Assembly: GCA_012845835.1 (NCBI GenBank)
Contig: JABAKD010000002.1
Span: forward strand, 17,011,629 to 17,075,628
DNA from: Undaria pinnatifida
Lineage: Eukaryota; Sar; Phaeophyceae; Laminariales; Alariaceae
DNA: 64,000 nucleotides
Reading direction: 5' to 3'
The notes under the pieces: model-generated
Seen by the model: only the letters and a program-made list of their open reading frames with translations
Database searches by the model: none
What the model was told of the DNA's origin: nothing
Shown here: in pieces, positions 47,201 through 58,074 of the stretch
How positions within the stretch are numbered: position 1 is the stretch's first letter
How the letters are laid out: each line of letters starts with the position of its first letter
Translations under genes and position numbers: made by a program

Positions 47201-47973
47201 GCCTTCTACTATGATTCTGCGGAAGTGCACACAAGTAGGGGGGAGAAATTGGCCCTTGGCCTTTGCGGCTGGAGGGGGCAGGGCCAGAGAACAGGGAGGT
47301 CCATCTAGCATTCGTAGTTTTTGGTTGTTGGAAATCGTTTCACGCTTTCATCTAGACGTTGTGTTCTTTCATCATGTTCCTGGTTTTTGGAACTCAGGCT
47401 ACATTGTCAGATGGCCAATGAAATAATAATAAAAATGAATAAATCATACCGTACGCACATTTGCGATGTATCTATGAGTCGCATTTAGTTACCACGAAAC
47501 TATTGTAGCTCTCTAGGCTGAAGAATCAGCACTAGCAGCGCGGACACTGACAGGACGTTCTGTGTGTCAAAGAGTAGAAATGACGATTTAGCATGGACAC
47601 GGGATGTGTTGGATGTCTATCGATAGAACAAACGGGACCGCAGAGGGAAACACGACCTGGTTGCTACCTGGTTGGTATCGATTGCAGCATCGGCCACACG
47701 ACCACACGAAGAACCCCGAGCTGCTGGGGTAGGGCATGGGTCCGAAACGAATGGTCGGAACGTGTACGACACGCGCGCATAGTTTTTTTGTGCTGAACGG
47801 TCTTCCTAGAACGTTGATAAAAACGCATCCATCTCGTTTTCGGTCGCTTGATCTGGGTCCCAAAGAGGTTGGTTGGTGTGCAGAATACACATATATGATA
47901 TAACATGCAACATAATTATAACGTATTCATAGGTTTGGCTTATCACCTCGTGCTCAAGGCGCCTCGACTGCAT
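41247..47973 (-). CDS. short CCCH zinc-finger protein, five-exon model (gene B)
   Basis: Exon model, minus strand: 47973-47947, 46984-46889, 43297-43252, 41589-41535, 41418-41247; 396 nt from ATG to TAG, 131 aa. The finger is C-x7-C-x5-C-x3-H: TEICRHWSTGPCPFG, then NCAFAHGEEELR. Exon 1 is nine codons, as in gene A. Exon 2 is basic and ends GDGIVEANRK, matching GQGIIEANRK of gene A. Exons 3 and 4 are 46 and 55 nt in both genes, with the intron in the same Val codon. All five donors and acceptors keep frame; the exon 4 donor is GTGAGT, and exon 5 follows a TTGTGCAG acceptor. The last exon is Gln/Pro-rich and unlike gene A, so the tails have diverged or this copy is truncated. A role in RNA binding is known for the family; here it is inferred. 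Confidence 0.7.
42480..43000 (-). repeat. dispersed repeat R2, copy with C-runs on the plus strand
   Basis: Minus-strand order matches 29105-29745: AT-rich leader, AACTCCAGCTGTGAGATCGA, GGCGACTCCCCTTGCAACTA, the CTATAAAACCCG block, ACCGGTGAGG, then a G run (plus-strand C run at 42608-42652) and a second CTATAAATCCTTTAAGGGG-like block. It lies in intron 3 of gene B. Confidence 0.85.
44055..44853 (+). pseudogene. decayed coding tract inside gene B intron 2
   Basis: Protein-like sequence reads in one frame from 44055 to about 44210, then in another from 44191 to 44853 interrupted by one TGA (44494-44496). The second part contains KKVMLTFGRTPL, IVFSATPNYIIIAYKLKGC and, after the stop, a stretch rich in Tyr, Asp and Pro ending at TAA 44851-44853. 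Composition is steady across the stop, so it looks like a former gene or element ORF with one frameshift and one nonsense change. No family is recognised. Confidence 0.35.
45269..45779 (-). pseudogene. two adjacent protein-like frames, possibly one frameshifted ORF
   Basis: ATG 45779 opens 73 codons ending near 45558. A second frame (45535-45269) continues 23 bp further on with similar composition. Together they give about 160 codons with no recognised domain. They lie in the same large intron of gene B as the tract at 44055. Confidence 0.22.
45856..46375 (+). CDS. two consecutive hypothetical open frames
   Basis: The first frame (45856-46101, no ATG) has an Asp/Leu/Val-rich protein-like sequence. 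The second (46121-46375) begins with ATG and has a Lys/Gly-rich middle. They are in different frames 20 bp apart. No domain is recognised. They are part of the foreign-looking content of gene B intron 2. Confidence 0.2.
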
Positions 47974-48149
47974 CTTCTTCTGGTGTTGCGGGAGGAAGCA
48001 GCTTCTGTGCCAACCAATAATCGCTGAACGTGAGCTCCACGACATAAGTGGGGCGAGGGGTAAACTATGGTATCATCGACGCAGAGCTGACCGATGTGCG
48101 GGGCTGTGACCATGTCCATTCGATCGTTGCCGCGCCGAACGATTATGTG

Positions 48150-48320
48150 ATACCTATACAGGCTGTGCAAACCAACGAACCATTCAGTACCGGCATAACC
48201 TTGTATGCCATGCACAGGCTGTACAAAACAACGGCCCATGCAGCACCTGCAAAATAGAGCATGCGATGTACACGCTGTACAAGACAACGACCCATACCAA
48301 ACGTGAACCCCCGGAGACCG
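48150..48320 (+). repeat. three copies of a 56-bp tandem repeat
   Basis: CAGGCTGT-CAAA-CAACG words recur at 48159, 48215 and 48271, exactly 56 bp apart, each followed by CCAT. Confidence 0.85.
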
Positions 48321-48334
48321 GAGAGGGCCACGAA

Positions 48335-50600
48335 TCACACATGACAGACCGACAAGGATGAAAACTCCAAGGGCAACCGGGGCGACGTATACGCATAGTG
48401 TAGCAAAAATGGACTAAAACCACGCCCGTGATTTTTGAAAGTTCCACCCTCTGGTGCCCATACGTATCGGGATTTTGGATTGGGTTTAGATTCCCGATGT
48501 GACACCGACAAAAGCGACCCCCGCCCCCGCTATTCACGTGCATTGCGTGTATGAATACATACCTGGTGCGTATTCAGTGTTTTGTACCAGGTACCAGGGT
48601 ATAAGAGTTAGAATGGATAAATTCATCAAGTCTATCACCGATGCCCGAATAGACAGTGATTCGTGATTACGTGTGCATGTATGAGCTGTATGTGTTCGTG
48701 GTGTCGGTCGGTGCTGATGGGGCTGAGGTCGTGGGTGATCGTCGGAGGGTTTTCTTTGTGGTCGCCCGCTTTGGGAACGTACGCTCGCTTTGTGTGTAAC
48801 CGTTTATTTTGGGCTCGGCGATTTTTCTTGCCCATCGCTTTTCTTCCAGAGTCCTCTTCAATGAGTTTATACGTGGGCCCGTCGACCTTCTAGAAAGGCC
48901 TTGGTCAAATATGCCTTCCCTTTCTGGTCACAGGCGGCTTCCTTCCCTCTCCCCGGCACACGTTTGTTTTTGTATGAAGCGGAGAGTCCAGGCCACATGA
49001 TAAAAAAATGCTCGGAGCATTTTCTGTATAGATTAGTAGAGCCTGCAGAGTACTAATAGACTAATCCTTTGGCTTATATAGAGCGACCAAAAAAACACCG
49101 AAGGAGGGCTATCTCGTCAAGAGCCCAGGAATAAAGTGTAGACGTGAGATTATGACCATGCTACGCGCGTGTCTCAGTTCCTGACCTAAAGTGATTTGCA
49201 GTCCAGGCACATCCCCTCCCCGAGCAACCCTGGCTGCTTGGCGTGGTCGACGCTGGAGTCATGATATGGCCATTCAATACCGACGTTTTTCTCCCTCCAA
49301 AGTCCCCAAGAGGTTAAGCCGCATGCTATTAAACGAGAGTATGCCGTACAGGTAGCACTTCTGGGCCAAAACGTTTTCTGCAAAACGGGCTGCTCGACTG
49401 ACGAACTATCTAACATACTTTGAACCCCGTTTGGGTTCCCGTAATGACGTTTTGTTGTACACCTAGCGCGTGGGATTGTTCATCAGATTGAGCTGCCGAT
49501 GTTTGTCAAAAAAGAAGTGTCTGGGTGACGTATGGAGCATGTAAGTAAGGAAGGACCCTCCGAAAAAAGCGAGGTGTACCCCCACCGTGACACTGGCGTT
49601 ATGCCCTTTGGGGCTTCAGAGGGGAACGGTTTCAGAAGAAACTGGCGATAACACCATCGGCCACGCATAGCAGACTGAGCTGCTGGGTCAGGGAGTTCGG
49701 GGTCGCTCGATAATATCGCACTTGAGTCGTTTTTTTGGGTTTGGTCGCTATTCGACGCCACCCCGTGCCAAGATAGAGGCACGGTACGTAGCACTTTTCG
49801 GCTGAAAGGTTTTTGCTGAATGACCGGGCTCCTGAAGCCACAACCCTTGGAATGTCATTTTTTTTCTCAACATGTTCTTCTGTTTAATGCCTCGCTGTTT
49901 GTTTTGCTCGGCGAAGGGGTTGTTCATCGAAGAATACTTTTAATTTTCTCGAAAACAGCGTTTTGGGTTAGGTCCTATTAATAGGTACCATTACTAGGTA
50001 TTAAGGTACCATTAGACTAGACTACTGGGTGTTATTCGAAAAAACCTCCCCACAAGCGAAGAGCGTAAGAAACCAATCGTGCATCTCTTGCGTAGCATGC
50101 GTCACACGCGGGCTCCGAAAGAATAGTCGTAATCTACCAGATGCATATTACTGTATAGGGCGATGTGCATAGTTTGTACGGTACCACCGTAGGTTGATAA
50201 GTGTTCTGAAGCACGAGCAACAAATAATATCGTCTGCGTCATCACTCGCCCCTCTGTGGCACAGCAAATACACTGGGCTGGGATTATTGTGTGCAGTGTG
50301 TATTCTGTCTTTATTATCATGAGGTGGTCTATTTTTTCGACAGCACGTCACAAGCGCAGACAAGAAGGCTAGCCGAGAAAGGATGGTAAGACCAACGCTA
50401 CGGTAACAACTGGGGTGGATTACCCCCTTTTGGGCACTTTTTTTTCAGTGGCTCGTTGTCACTCGCGCGAGTGACCCCCCTGTTCCTTGAGGCCACAGGC
50501 TTTCGCCGTGCTGTTTAACGTTCTCGATACGAATACCAAAAGGGATGGTTAGCTACGCTGCAACGAAACAATCGCCGAACGTGTTTTTGTCAGTGAGTTA
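48335..50600. other. gene-poor stretch
   Basis: I see only short domain-free frames and no clear repeat family. The word CTCGCGCGAGTGA occurs at 42150 and again at 50463. Confidence 0.4.
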
Positions 50601-50618
50601 CAGAGTCACTCGCGCAAG

Positions 50619-50880
50619 TATGATAGTATGATATGATAGTATGATATGATAGTATGATATGATAGTATGATATGATAGTATGATATGATAGTATGATATT
50701 ATAGCATGATATGATAGTATGATATGATAGTATCATATGATAGTATGATATGATAGTATGATATGATAGTATGATATGATAGTATGATATGAAAGTATGA
50801 TATGAAAGTATGATATGATAGTATGATATGATAGTATGATATGATAGCATGGTGTGATAGTATGATATGAAAGTATGATA
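50619..50880 (+). repeat. 13-bp minisatellite, about 20 units
   Basis: The unit is TATGATATGATAG with rare single-base variants (C for T, extra A). Open frames across it are repeat artefacts. Confidence 0.95.
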
Positions 50881-51384
50881 GCTCAGACCTGGTAGTGAAA
50901 ATTGGGGGTACCCCCACACCGTAGCCTTGATCTAAGAACAACAGCATACACTCCTGCTCCTGCTAACTGTTGTCTGCTACTACTGTGGACGAAATATGAG
51001 ATGCGCTCACGTGATAATGAATTCGTGACCCTGGCACACTGGAAGCATCCATGACGCAATCCCCCAAAAAGCACGCACCATGTATAGAAAATAGAGTACG
51101 CAGCACAGCTGTCTGCTCGAATATTTACTAAAGTCTGCCCGCACCGTCCCATGCCGCAGCCACTTTTATTGTTCACGCGATGAATCAAACCGTGGCGCGT
51201 TGATGCCACCGAAATTGTTTTTACTACCTAGAATACAAACCAACATGCCTTATCATATCTAACCACAACCATGGAATATTACTGTCCTCCAGATCATCTC
51301 CCAAACAATAAGATCCTGTAACACAGCAGCAGCAAAAGAGCCGTTTGTCACGTGTGCCCCTCCACTCGAACAAATCAAACCCTT

Positions 51385-51762
51385 TCACGTTCTCGTCACG
51401 GTACGTAGACTACGGTACGAAACTGACAAAGCAAATGGCCCGCGAGTGCTCCATTGTTCACAGCCCGGCCTCGCTCCCACCGTCACGCTCCCTCGACTAC
51501 CCATCGCCACATATTTCAAGTGTCCCGTCAAAACATCCGGGTTTTCCGCCAATCCCCCCGCGCTCTTCCTGGAGCGATGACAACCGTGTCCTAGACAAAA
51601 GCTAGCCCCCGCTCCAAGTGGTTTCAACCAAGTGCCATTCGCCTCTCCATCTTGAAAACCGTCCTGTTCGCGAGCCAGACCCCTTAAAGGCCTAGCGCAG
51701 GAGCACTTGCGCGAAGATCTCCTTCGGCGGAAGAAATCAAACGCGGAAGGGATTTGCTGCAT
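51385..51762 (-). CDS. hypothetical open frame, 125 codons
   Basis: ATG 51762 opens an Arg-rich start (FFRRRRSSRKCS) followed by a Gly-rich, balanced stretch. Unknown family. A protein-like frame on the opposite strand (51345-51605) overlaps part of it, so only one of the two, or neither, can be real. Confidence 0.22.
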   Translation of the reverse strand: MQQIPSAFDFFRRRRSSRKCSCARPLRGLAREQDGFQDGEANGTWLKPLGAGASFCLGHGCHRSRKSAGGLAENPDVLTGHLKYVAMGSRGSVTVGARPGCEQWSTRGPFALSVSYRSLRTVTRT

Positions 51763-51985
51763 GGATCTATACAGTGTGGATCGACGATACACCCCTCGGT
51801 CACCGCCTCAATATAATATACCCATCAAAGTCTCGCGCGGCAGGGAACGTCCCTCCCTCGCGATTCCAGCGTAATCCTGGTATTTCCTGTGGAACGCGTG
51901 GGGCTTTAAGGAGGGGGGGGGGTTGCGAGTGCACGATGCGTGCCGTAATGCGGTAGCGTCGAACATGGTCAGACGCTCTGAACCC

Positions 51986-52045
51986 GTGCTCGTTACAGGT
52001 ATCATGATTGGGTCCGTGCTCGTTACAGGTATCATGATTGGGTCC
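51986..52045 (+). repeat. 30-bp tandem duplication, two copies
   Basis: CGTTACAGGTATCATGATTG occurs at 51991 and 52021 in an exact 30-bp step. Confidence 0.9.
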
Positions 52046-52440
52046 CCGTCGAACGCCGACCGGTAGAGTCGGCCAACGACTTCAAACCACGTTTGAGGTG
52101 GTTCTAGTCAGCACGCAAGCGGCCCTGCTTACTCTCCAAGCACAGCACAGGCCGCTTTGCGTCAGCCTCGCCCTTCCCTTCATTTCCTCCTCCTCCGCCT
52201 CCTCGTCCTGTTCGATGTGTTCCACGTCTAAGCTTCAGGCTATGCCTTCTAGTTGGCTCCCCAATGATAGTTTTAGGAACGTATCCGGTCCCTTCCTTCG
52301 TACGGTTCGGTACGGTTTAGAACCGTGAAAACTCTGAATGGATCCAAGTCGGGCGACCTCCTGTTTACGCTGACTTTTGAAGGAAGCGCGAGCAGGAAGG
52401 TCAAAAAATATGTCTACGCACCTGCAGAGTGAACAAGGTA

Positions 52441-52672
52441 TAAGGTAGCCGGTCGCCCCGGTGGCGGATCAGGTTATCCTCCAGCCTGGTATAGGTCAGT
52501 TTCGTGAGTTCGAATCCCCCCGAGTGCATACTCGTATAAATTCGTGGGGACTTTTTCTTGTGCACAAATTGACTTGCGGAAAGCGCGAGAGCGTAAGTTG
52601 GCAACACTCGATGAAAAATCGACGAGCAGCGGGATTGCTGAACCCTATGCGCGATAAAAATTGAAGGCAAGA
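52441..52672 (+). mobile_element. tRNA-derived SINE-like element, copy 1
   Basis: An A-box-like TGGCGGATCAGG at 52462 and a B box GAGTTCGAATCC at 52506 are 46 bp apart, as in tRNA genes. The T stem and acceptor do not pair, so it is not a tRNA. The 3' part ends in GCGATAAAAATTGAAGGCAA, similar to the end of the element at 58603. Confidence 0.6.
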
Positions 52673-53452
52673 ACCGGAGGAGACAAGGGACGACACCTGT
52701 GACCACGGCTTGTCCGGAGGCTGGAAAGTAGATGCGTATGAAGACAAAAAAAAGAGAGGGAGGTATAAAATACTCCGGGCGCGTAGCTGTCGATTACTGC
52801 GTTGAAGCCGTGATGTCGCTTGACCCCAGCACCGAAGAATTTCTCCGCCATATGGCCATAACACCTGTAAGAACTTCGACGCTGTCGTGTGCCCGGGATC
52901 AACTTTGGCCTAGTGCATTACACTCATTAGGAAGAACTACGCGTTCGGCTGATCGTGTTCACGAACCGAACGAATAGTTCCTTCCACTAACACCGAAGAT
53001 AAGCGCAAACCGGAGCAAGCCGTTGGCGGCGAGGTGGTGGCATTCCGACACGTTACGTGATACTCGCTATTTAGAATAAAATCCCGAGCCATAGATGCGA
53101 CGCCCGGATACCTCTACATGGCATTTTCCAACCGGCCGAGGAATATTGACGAGATCGAACCGGTTCAACCTTTGAAGGCCTAGGCGGTGCGTGGGCTGGT
53201 CGCTGCGGTCGTCACTGAGACGGCTTTCATACAGTCAGACACGTCGTGATTTATATGTCAAGTAGACAGCATCTTAACAAAATAATACGTACCCTACTCG
53301 TATCATATTCGTGCTCGACCGCATACGTGAGCGGCTATTTACAGCTCAAGTGGGGGAACATTAGGAGATGCGTATATGAGAGATCATAGTGGCGAGTGAT
53401 AAGTTATCGTATATAGTATGGAGAATGGTGCAAAACGTCAAATTCGCTTGTG

Positions 53453-53510
53453 GTGAGCTAAAGCTTTATGTTTCCTCATCCGCCGGAGGATTAAAAAAAA
53501 AAAAAAAAAA
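53453..53510 (+). mobile_element. ultra-short poly(A) retroposon with 15-bp target duplication
   Basis: The insert is 58 bp: GTGAGCTAAAGCTTTATG, then TTTCCTCATCCGCCGGAGGA, TT and 18 A. It is flanked by the exact direct repeat TCAAATTCGCTTGTG (53438-53452 and 53511-53525). Poly(A) tail plus 15-bp duplication is the mark of LINE-type target-primed insertion. The CATCCGCCGGAGGAT core is a near-palindrome shared with 31383 and 33981. Confidence 0.85.
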
Positions 53511-53522
53511 TCAAATTCGCTT

Positions 53523-53963
53523 GTGAACAGCTGTTTGAAGAAGGTGCCGCTTCCACCGCTGAAAAATATACCGCGTCCCCCACTGCATGCGAAGCGGGGC
53601 AAGGAACGGACGTCAATTGCATTTTGGTTTCCGTCCCTGAACGACATCGATCGACGGGTCACTGGGTGGGCGACGTCTAATAGGACGAGGGAATGCCTGG
53701 GGAGGAATCATCGGGTGATCCACGCGACGATGACGCAAGTTGCGCACCCCGCCACTCTCATTATACCCTGCATGGCTCGTGCATATGGTGAAGCGCCCTA
53801 CTCAAATGGTAAAACGTTGTGTCTACGAAGTGCACGGAAATGTATTGCTTCGTGTTGTCGCAATTTCCGACGGGAGTTCTTGCATCATGAGTACAGTAGC
53901 ATTAGAGAGGCGAGCCTATATGCCCCTACGTCGGACAACAATGATGTTTTTCTACATTATTAG
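53523..53963 (+). CDS. hypothetical open frame, 146 codons
   Basis: The frame opens at GTG within the 3' target duplication of the small retroposon and shows protein-like sequence (LKKVPLPPLKNIPRPPL near the start, basic middle). No early ATG and no domain. An overlapping frame (53740-54123) makes the choice uncertain. The retroposon may have split its original 5' end. Confidence 0.22.
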   Translation: MNSCLKKVPLPPLKNIPRPPLHAKRGKERTSIAFWFPSLNDIDRRVTGWATSNRTRECLGRNHRVIHATMTQVAHPATLIIPCMARAYGEAPYSNGKTLCLRSARKCIASCCRNFRREFLHHEYSSIREASLYAPTSDNNDVFLHY

Positions 53964-54172
53964 TTGTAAAACGCAATTGTTGTCGCCGCCTCGCGCCGTA
54001 AGTCACGCGTTGAATCTCGACTCACGACGCGCGATTTACAGAGACGTTGGCCGAGCCAATAGCATTGCTTGTCACCCCTCTCGAATACTTCGCTACCTAG
54101 AAACCTCGATATTTCGGTACTAGCCTATAGGATAATTCAACAGTTTGACATTGTTGCCTGGCACAGACCTTG

Positions 54173-54379
54173 ATGGCTGTTATCCATAACCAGTTCCTCA
54201 CTCGCCCGGCCTGGTCGCCTTGGATCACCATCCTAAAGGCCCAGGAACTCCAGAAGGGGTGTTCGTTGCACCCATGGTGTGGCGGTCGTCGAATGGGTAT
54301 GATAGGCCCCCTTAAACTTGCCAAGCAGCCAAACGCATCGTCTCTGGATGGCCCAGTGCGTGGTACGAAACATACGTAA
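54173..54379 (+). CDS. hypothetical open frame, 68 codons
   Basis: An ATG frame with even composition, Trp/Pro/Gly-containing (LTRPAWSPWITILKAQEL near the start), ending in TAA. Unknown family and no partner exon found. Confidence 0.22.
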   Translation: MAVIHNQFLTRPAWSPWITILKAQELQKGCSLHPWCGGRRMGMIGPLKLAKQPNASSLDGPVRGTKHT

Positions 54380-55520
54380 ACGACGGCAGAGCCGCTTCGT
54401 TGAGGACGTCAGACGTTGATGAAATAAGGAAAATACTACGATGCTTGGTACACAACTGTTAGTAGTAATCGTGTATCATGTGATACAAAATCAAAATTGG
54501 TGAGCACAATCCAGAATGGTTTAACAGGGTAGCCCGTTAGTTCGATATTTCACGTCATACCTGGTATGACACGTACGTACATACTCATCCTCAGTACGTG
54601 CAAAACGACGCATTGTGGTATTGTCAATTGTCATACCTGGTGTTTTTTAAGCCCGATGAAGACAACACCAACAGCTCCATCAACATCAGCAACATCAACA
54701 CATCACCGTCCCGGGTACATATTATTTTCTATATCAGGCACCAGGTATGTCTGTAGCTACGAGTTTGCAGTAGGCGTGTATCTGGTACGTGGCTAGTATT
54801 GTTGCGTATACGCAAGGCCGAAGCGTGTCGGGAGCGCTGACACCCGATGCCCGATATGCATGCCCGGTATGTAATATGAAAAAGGTGTAACATCAGCCTT
54901 CGACGCATAGTCAACTAACTGAGGGTTTATTTTCGGATCGCCCGCGATAAAAACGTCATCACATCTTGGTAGTGGGTAGGGCTACGCCCAAGTCTTCGTA
55001 GGGATACATGTAACAATAGAATATACATAAAGTAAGTTTAATTATGCACTTTTCACGTAAACCTTATATACGAACCTGGTTCTTCGTTATATCGAATTCG
55101 TCACTGTAGTTGCCTAAACAGAATACCAACCAGCAGAAGCACCGGGGAGCTGGCGAAAACAGAACAGACTGACAGAACGGATACTAAAAGAAACACAACA
55201 ATGTTTCAAAGGTCAAATACTGAAATAAACCGTGTGGATAAGTGGGCACCCTTGTTCCCGCGGACGAAAAAAAATGTGTGCGCCGGTTCCAAGTTTCACG
55301 GCGTGATATATGTATACGTATAATGGTCTCTTTTTTTTTCGGGCAAATCTCTTCGTGCTCGCACCTTTATCCGAAACGTTAGGGGGGGTGGGCACAATTC
55401 GGTCCTTGGGGTCACGTTGCCGGAGGTTTGGGCGCGATCCATACAATGTGTCGCGCGTGGCAAGCCTTTTAAACTTTTTTGGCCTTGGATATACCTAAGC
55501 AAATCCCCGGATTTCCGCAA
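54380..55520. other. gene-poor stretch
   Basis: No gene is recognised. It holds several TACCTGGT or ACCAGGTA words (54556, 54640, 54738, 55072). Confidence 0.4.
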
Positions 55521-55521
55521 C

Positions 55522-55625
55522 CTCCGCGGGGATGGTGCTTCCGCATCCCCCCGGGGATTGGGTTTCGTCCCTCCGGGGATTGGGTTTGCGCATCCCTCCG
55601 GGGATTGGGTGTCCGTATCCCCTAT
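55522..55625 (+). repeat. ~25-bp minisatellite, four units
   Basis: CTCCGGGGATTGGGT-type words recur at about 55522, 55551, 55573 and 55598. Confidence 0.8.
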
Positions 55626-55709
55626 CCCCGTGTGTGCACGTAAGATTTGGATGCAAACCGGGTTTTTCTCCTAGAGGGTGCACGTACATTTCTCTATTTT
55701 TGCTCCACA

Positions 55710-56952
55710 CTACGACCCTACCGCCCAGCAGCAGTCCAGGCCCCTAGCAACAGCCTGCAACTCTATGCGCGCGTGGCTGCTGTTGTAGTAGCTGATTGCT
55801 TTGATCGGAGCGTGCCATTTGTCACCCCATCAAACACCCATATTTCTGCTGTGCTGCCGCTGCGTGCGCATGTCCATAGCATGTCCATAGATCGCGCCAA
55901 TTTGGGTGGTAAAATAGGAACATTTTTGATAGCAAGGTATATACCAACCCATCCCTACATTTTAGTCTACATGTTTTCTGTCGGAGATTTTGCCCATACC
56001 ACAGATGACAGGCACCAAACAACATGAGGACAGCACAACGCTACGTGTACAACCCTGCCGCACAGCAGCAGTAGTAGGATACATCATGTACGTGCGCGTG
56101 GCGAGTCCTCGCCATGCTGCGGCGGGTTGCTTTTGTCGGAGCCTGTAATCTGCCACTCCACCATACCGCATATTTCAGCTGTGCTGCCGCTGCGTGAGTT
56201 TGCTACGATCCTGCCGCCCAGCAGCAGTCCAGCCCCCTAGCAGTAGCAGCCTGCAACTCTATGCGCGCGTGGCTGCTACTGTAGGTTAGCTGATTGCTTT
56301 GATCGGACCGTGCCATTTGTCACCCCATCATACACCATATTTCTGCTGTGCTGCCGCTGCGTGCGCATGTCTATAGCATGTCCATAGATCGCGCCAATTT
56401 GGGCGGTAATATAGAAACCTTTTTGATAGCAATGTATATATCAACCCATCCTTACATTTCAGTCCACAGATGCAATATTTTTACGTGCATACCAGGGGTA
56501 GTGTTGTGTGTCGGAGAGTTTGCCCACACCACAGATGACAGGCACCAGACAGCATGAGGATAGCACAACGCTACGTGTACAACCCTACCGCACAGCAGCA
56601 GTAGTAGGATACATCATGTACGTGAGCGTGGCAAGTCTTCGCTATGCTGCGGCGAGTTGCCTTTTGTCGGAGCCTGCCATCTGTCACTCTACCATACCGC
56701 ATCTTTCTGCCGTGCTGCCGCTGCGTGGGTGTGCTCCAGCTCATTGGTCGCGTAACTTTGGACGGAAATACAGGGAGGGGCCTTTGGAATAGTAATTAGA
56801 TACGAACTAATCCTTACATTTTAGTCCACAGAGGCAATTTTTTTACGTCCATCAATTTTCACGGAGATTTCTTGCCTACGTCACAGATGATGGCAAGACA
56901 CCAACAAAAATGCGGGAAGCACGACGCCGTGTGTACGACCCTGCAGCCCAGC

Positions 56953-56986
<34 letters not shown>

Positions 56987-57010
56987 GTAGGCAGGGCCAT
57001 GTGCGCCTGC
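55710..57010 (+). repeat. 496-bp higher-order tandem repeat
   Basis: CCTGCAACTCTATGCGCGCG occurs near 55754 and 56250, offset 496 bp. Within each unit two related subunits share the word GCTGCCGCTGCGTG (about 55855, 56185, 56349, 56715; steps about 330 and 166). A diverged third round runs to a CAG run near 56950-56990. No conserved frame. Confidence 0.85.
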
Positions 57011-57574
57011 CGTGTCCTCTCCATACTGCGGCGATTTTCTTTTGCCATAGCTAGCCTGTCATGTATGTCCTCTTTCTCCCTCATTCTCAATATGTGCTCT
57101 TTTAATTATTTTCTACAGTATTTAGATTTAAAAAGCCACATCCCACGCCATCGGTGTGGGTTAGTCGTACCCCCTAACAACAACAGCACGTGCTGCTTCC
57201 TGGCGATCCCTAAGTAGCTGGAGTTCGAAGCGTGGCCCTCTCCTCGGAATTATCCATACGTATCCTACAAACGGTCTAAAAATAAATGTTGTGTTTTGAG
57301 AACGAGTGTTCTCTTAATAACGATATAACAGAGCGAGGTAATGGGCACGTCTATCGAGTACCAAAAAAGTGTAAAAAGTACTGCTATTGAGTACATCCAA
57401 GAAAGTACCGATTAACTGCGAAATCGCCATTTTTCGTGGCAGTTTCTTTTGTATGTACAATAATGGTCATCGCGTCCGGTAGTGATAATTATGTGTCCTT
57501 GCGCCACTTCCTTACAAAGCTCCTCGAGGGTAATCTTGTATATCTAGACATATAATGATTTGTGTTTTTGAGAG
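57011..57574. other. no recognised feature
   Basis: I saw only AT-rich flank and short frames. Confidence 0.4.
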
Positions 57575-57770
57575 GACAGGGATTTGGTCACGAGTTTTTT
57601 TCGTCTCGGCCTCAGTATGGGATTCTCGAAACTGGAACTTCTCGGTCACATCGCTTCGTTCGAGCGCCGTCTTCGAGGGGCGGCTCCAACGCCCCTCACC
57701 CTGCCTTATCCGTTCCGCACCTCGACGTGAACGCGGATGGGGGCTGAGCGAGACAAGCGAGAAGAGCGCA
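57575..57770 (+). repeat. dispersed repeat R3, copy 2
   Basis: Matches the reverse complement of 10960-11155 (shared GGGGCGGCTCCAACGCCCCT and the GTTCCGCACCTCGACGTGAA block). Confidence 0.75.
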
Positions 57771-58074
57771 ATTTCTTATATTTTGAACGGTACTTTCTCC
57801 AGTTATTCTTCGGATCTTGATGTATGGAGAGGTTGATAGAATAAAACTTGGCAAGACAATATTTCCAAATCGCCGTAATATTTTGTCCCAAAACAAAGAA
57901 CATTTACTGTAACAAAAGTCCCCATGGTACCGCGGTAGGTACTATAGTAGCGCATTTGCTTATTGAATTTCGGTAAGTACGTGCATACATGGATAGACGT
58001 GGCAAGCGCACGCATGGCTAAAACGAGGAGTCAGTGACTACGACTACTGCGCCAGAAAAGGCCACACAGCAGCA

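Noticed and set aside
50590-50947. Minus-strand frames rich in Ile, Ser, Tyr and His repeats
   Set aside because: Produced by the 13-bp minisatellite; 13 is not a multiple of 3 and the frames are cyclic.
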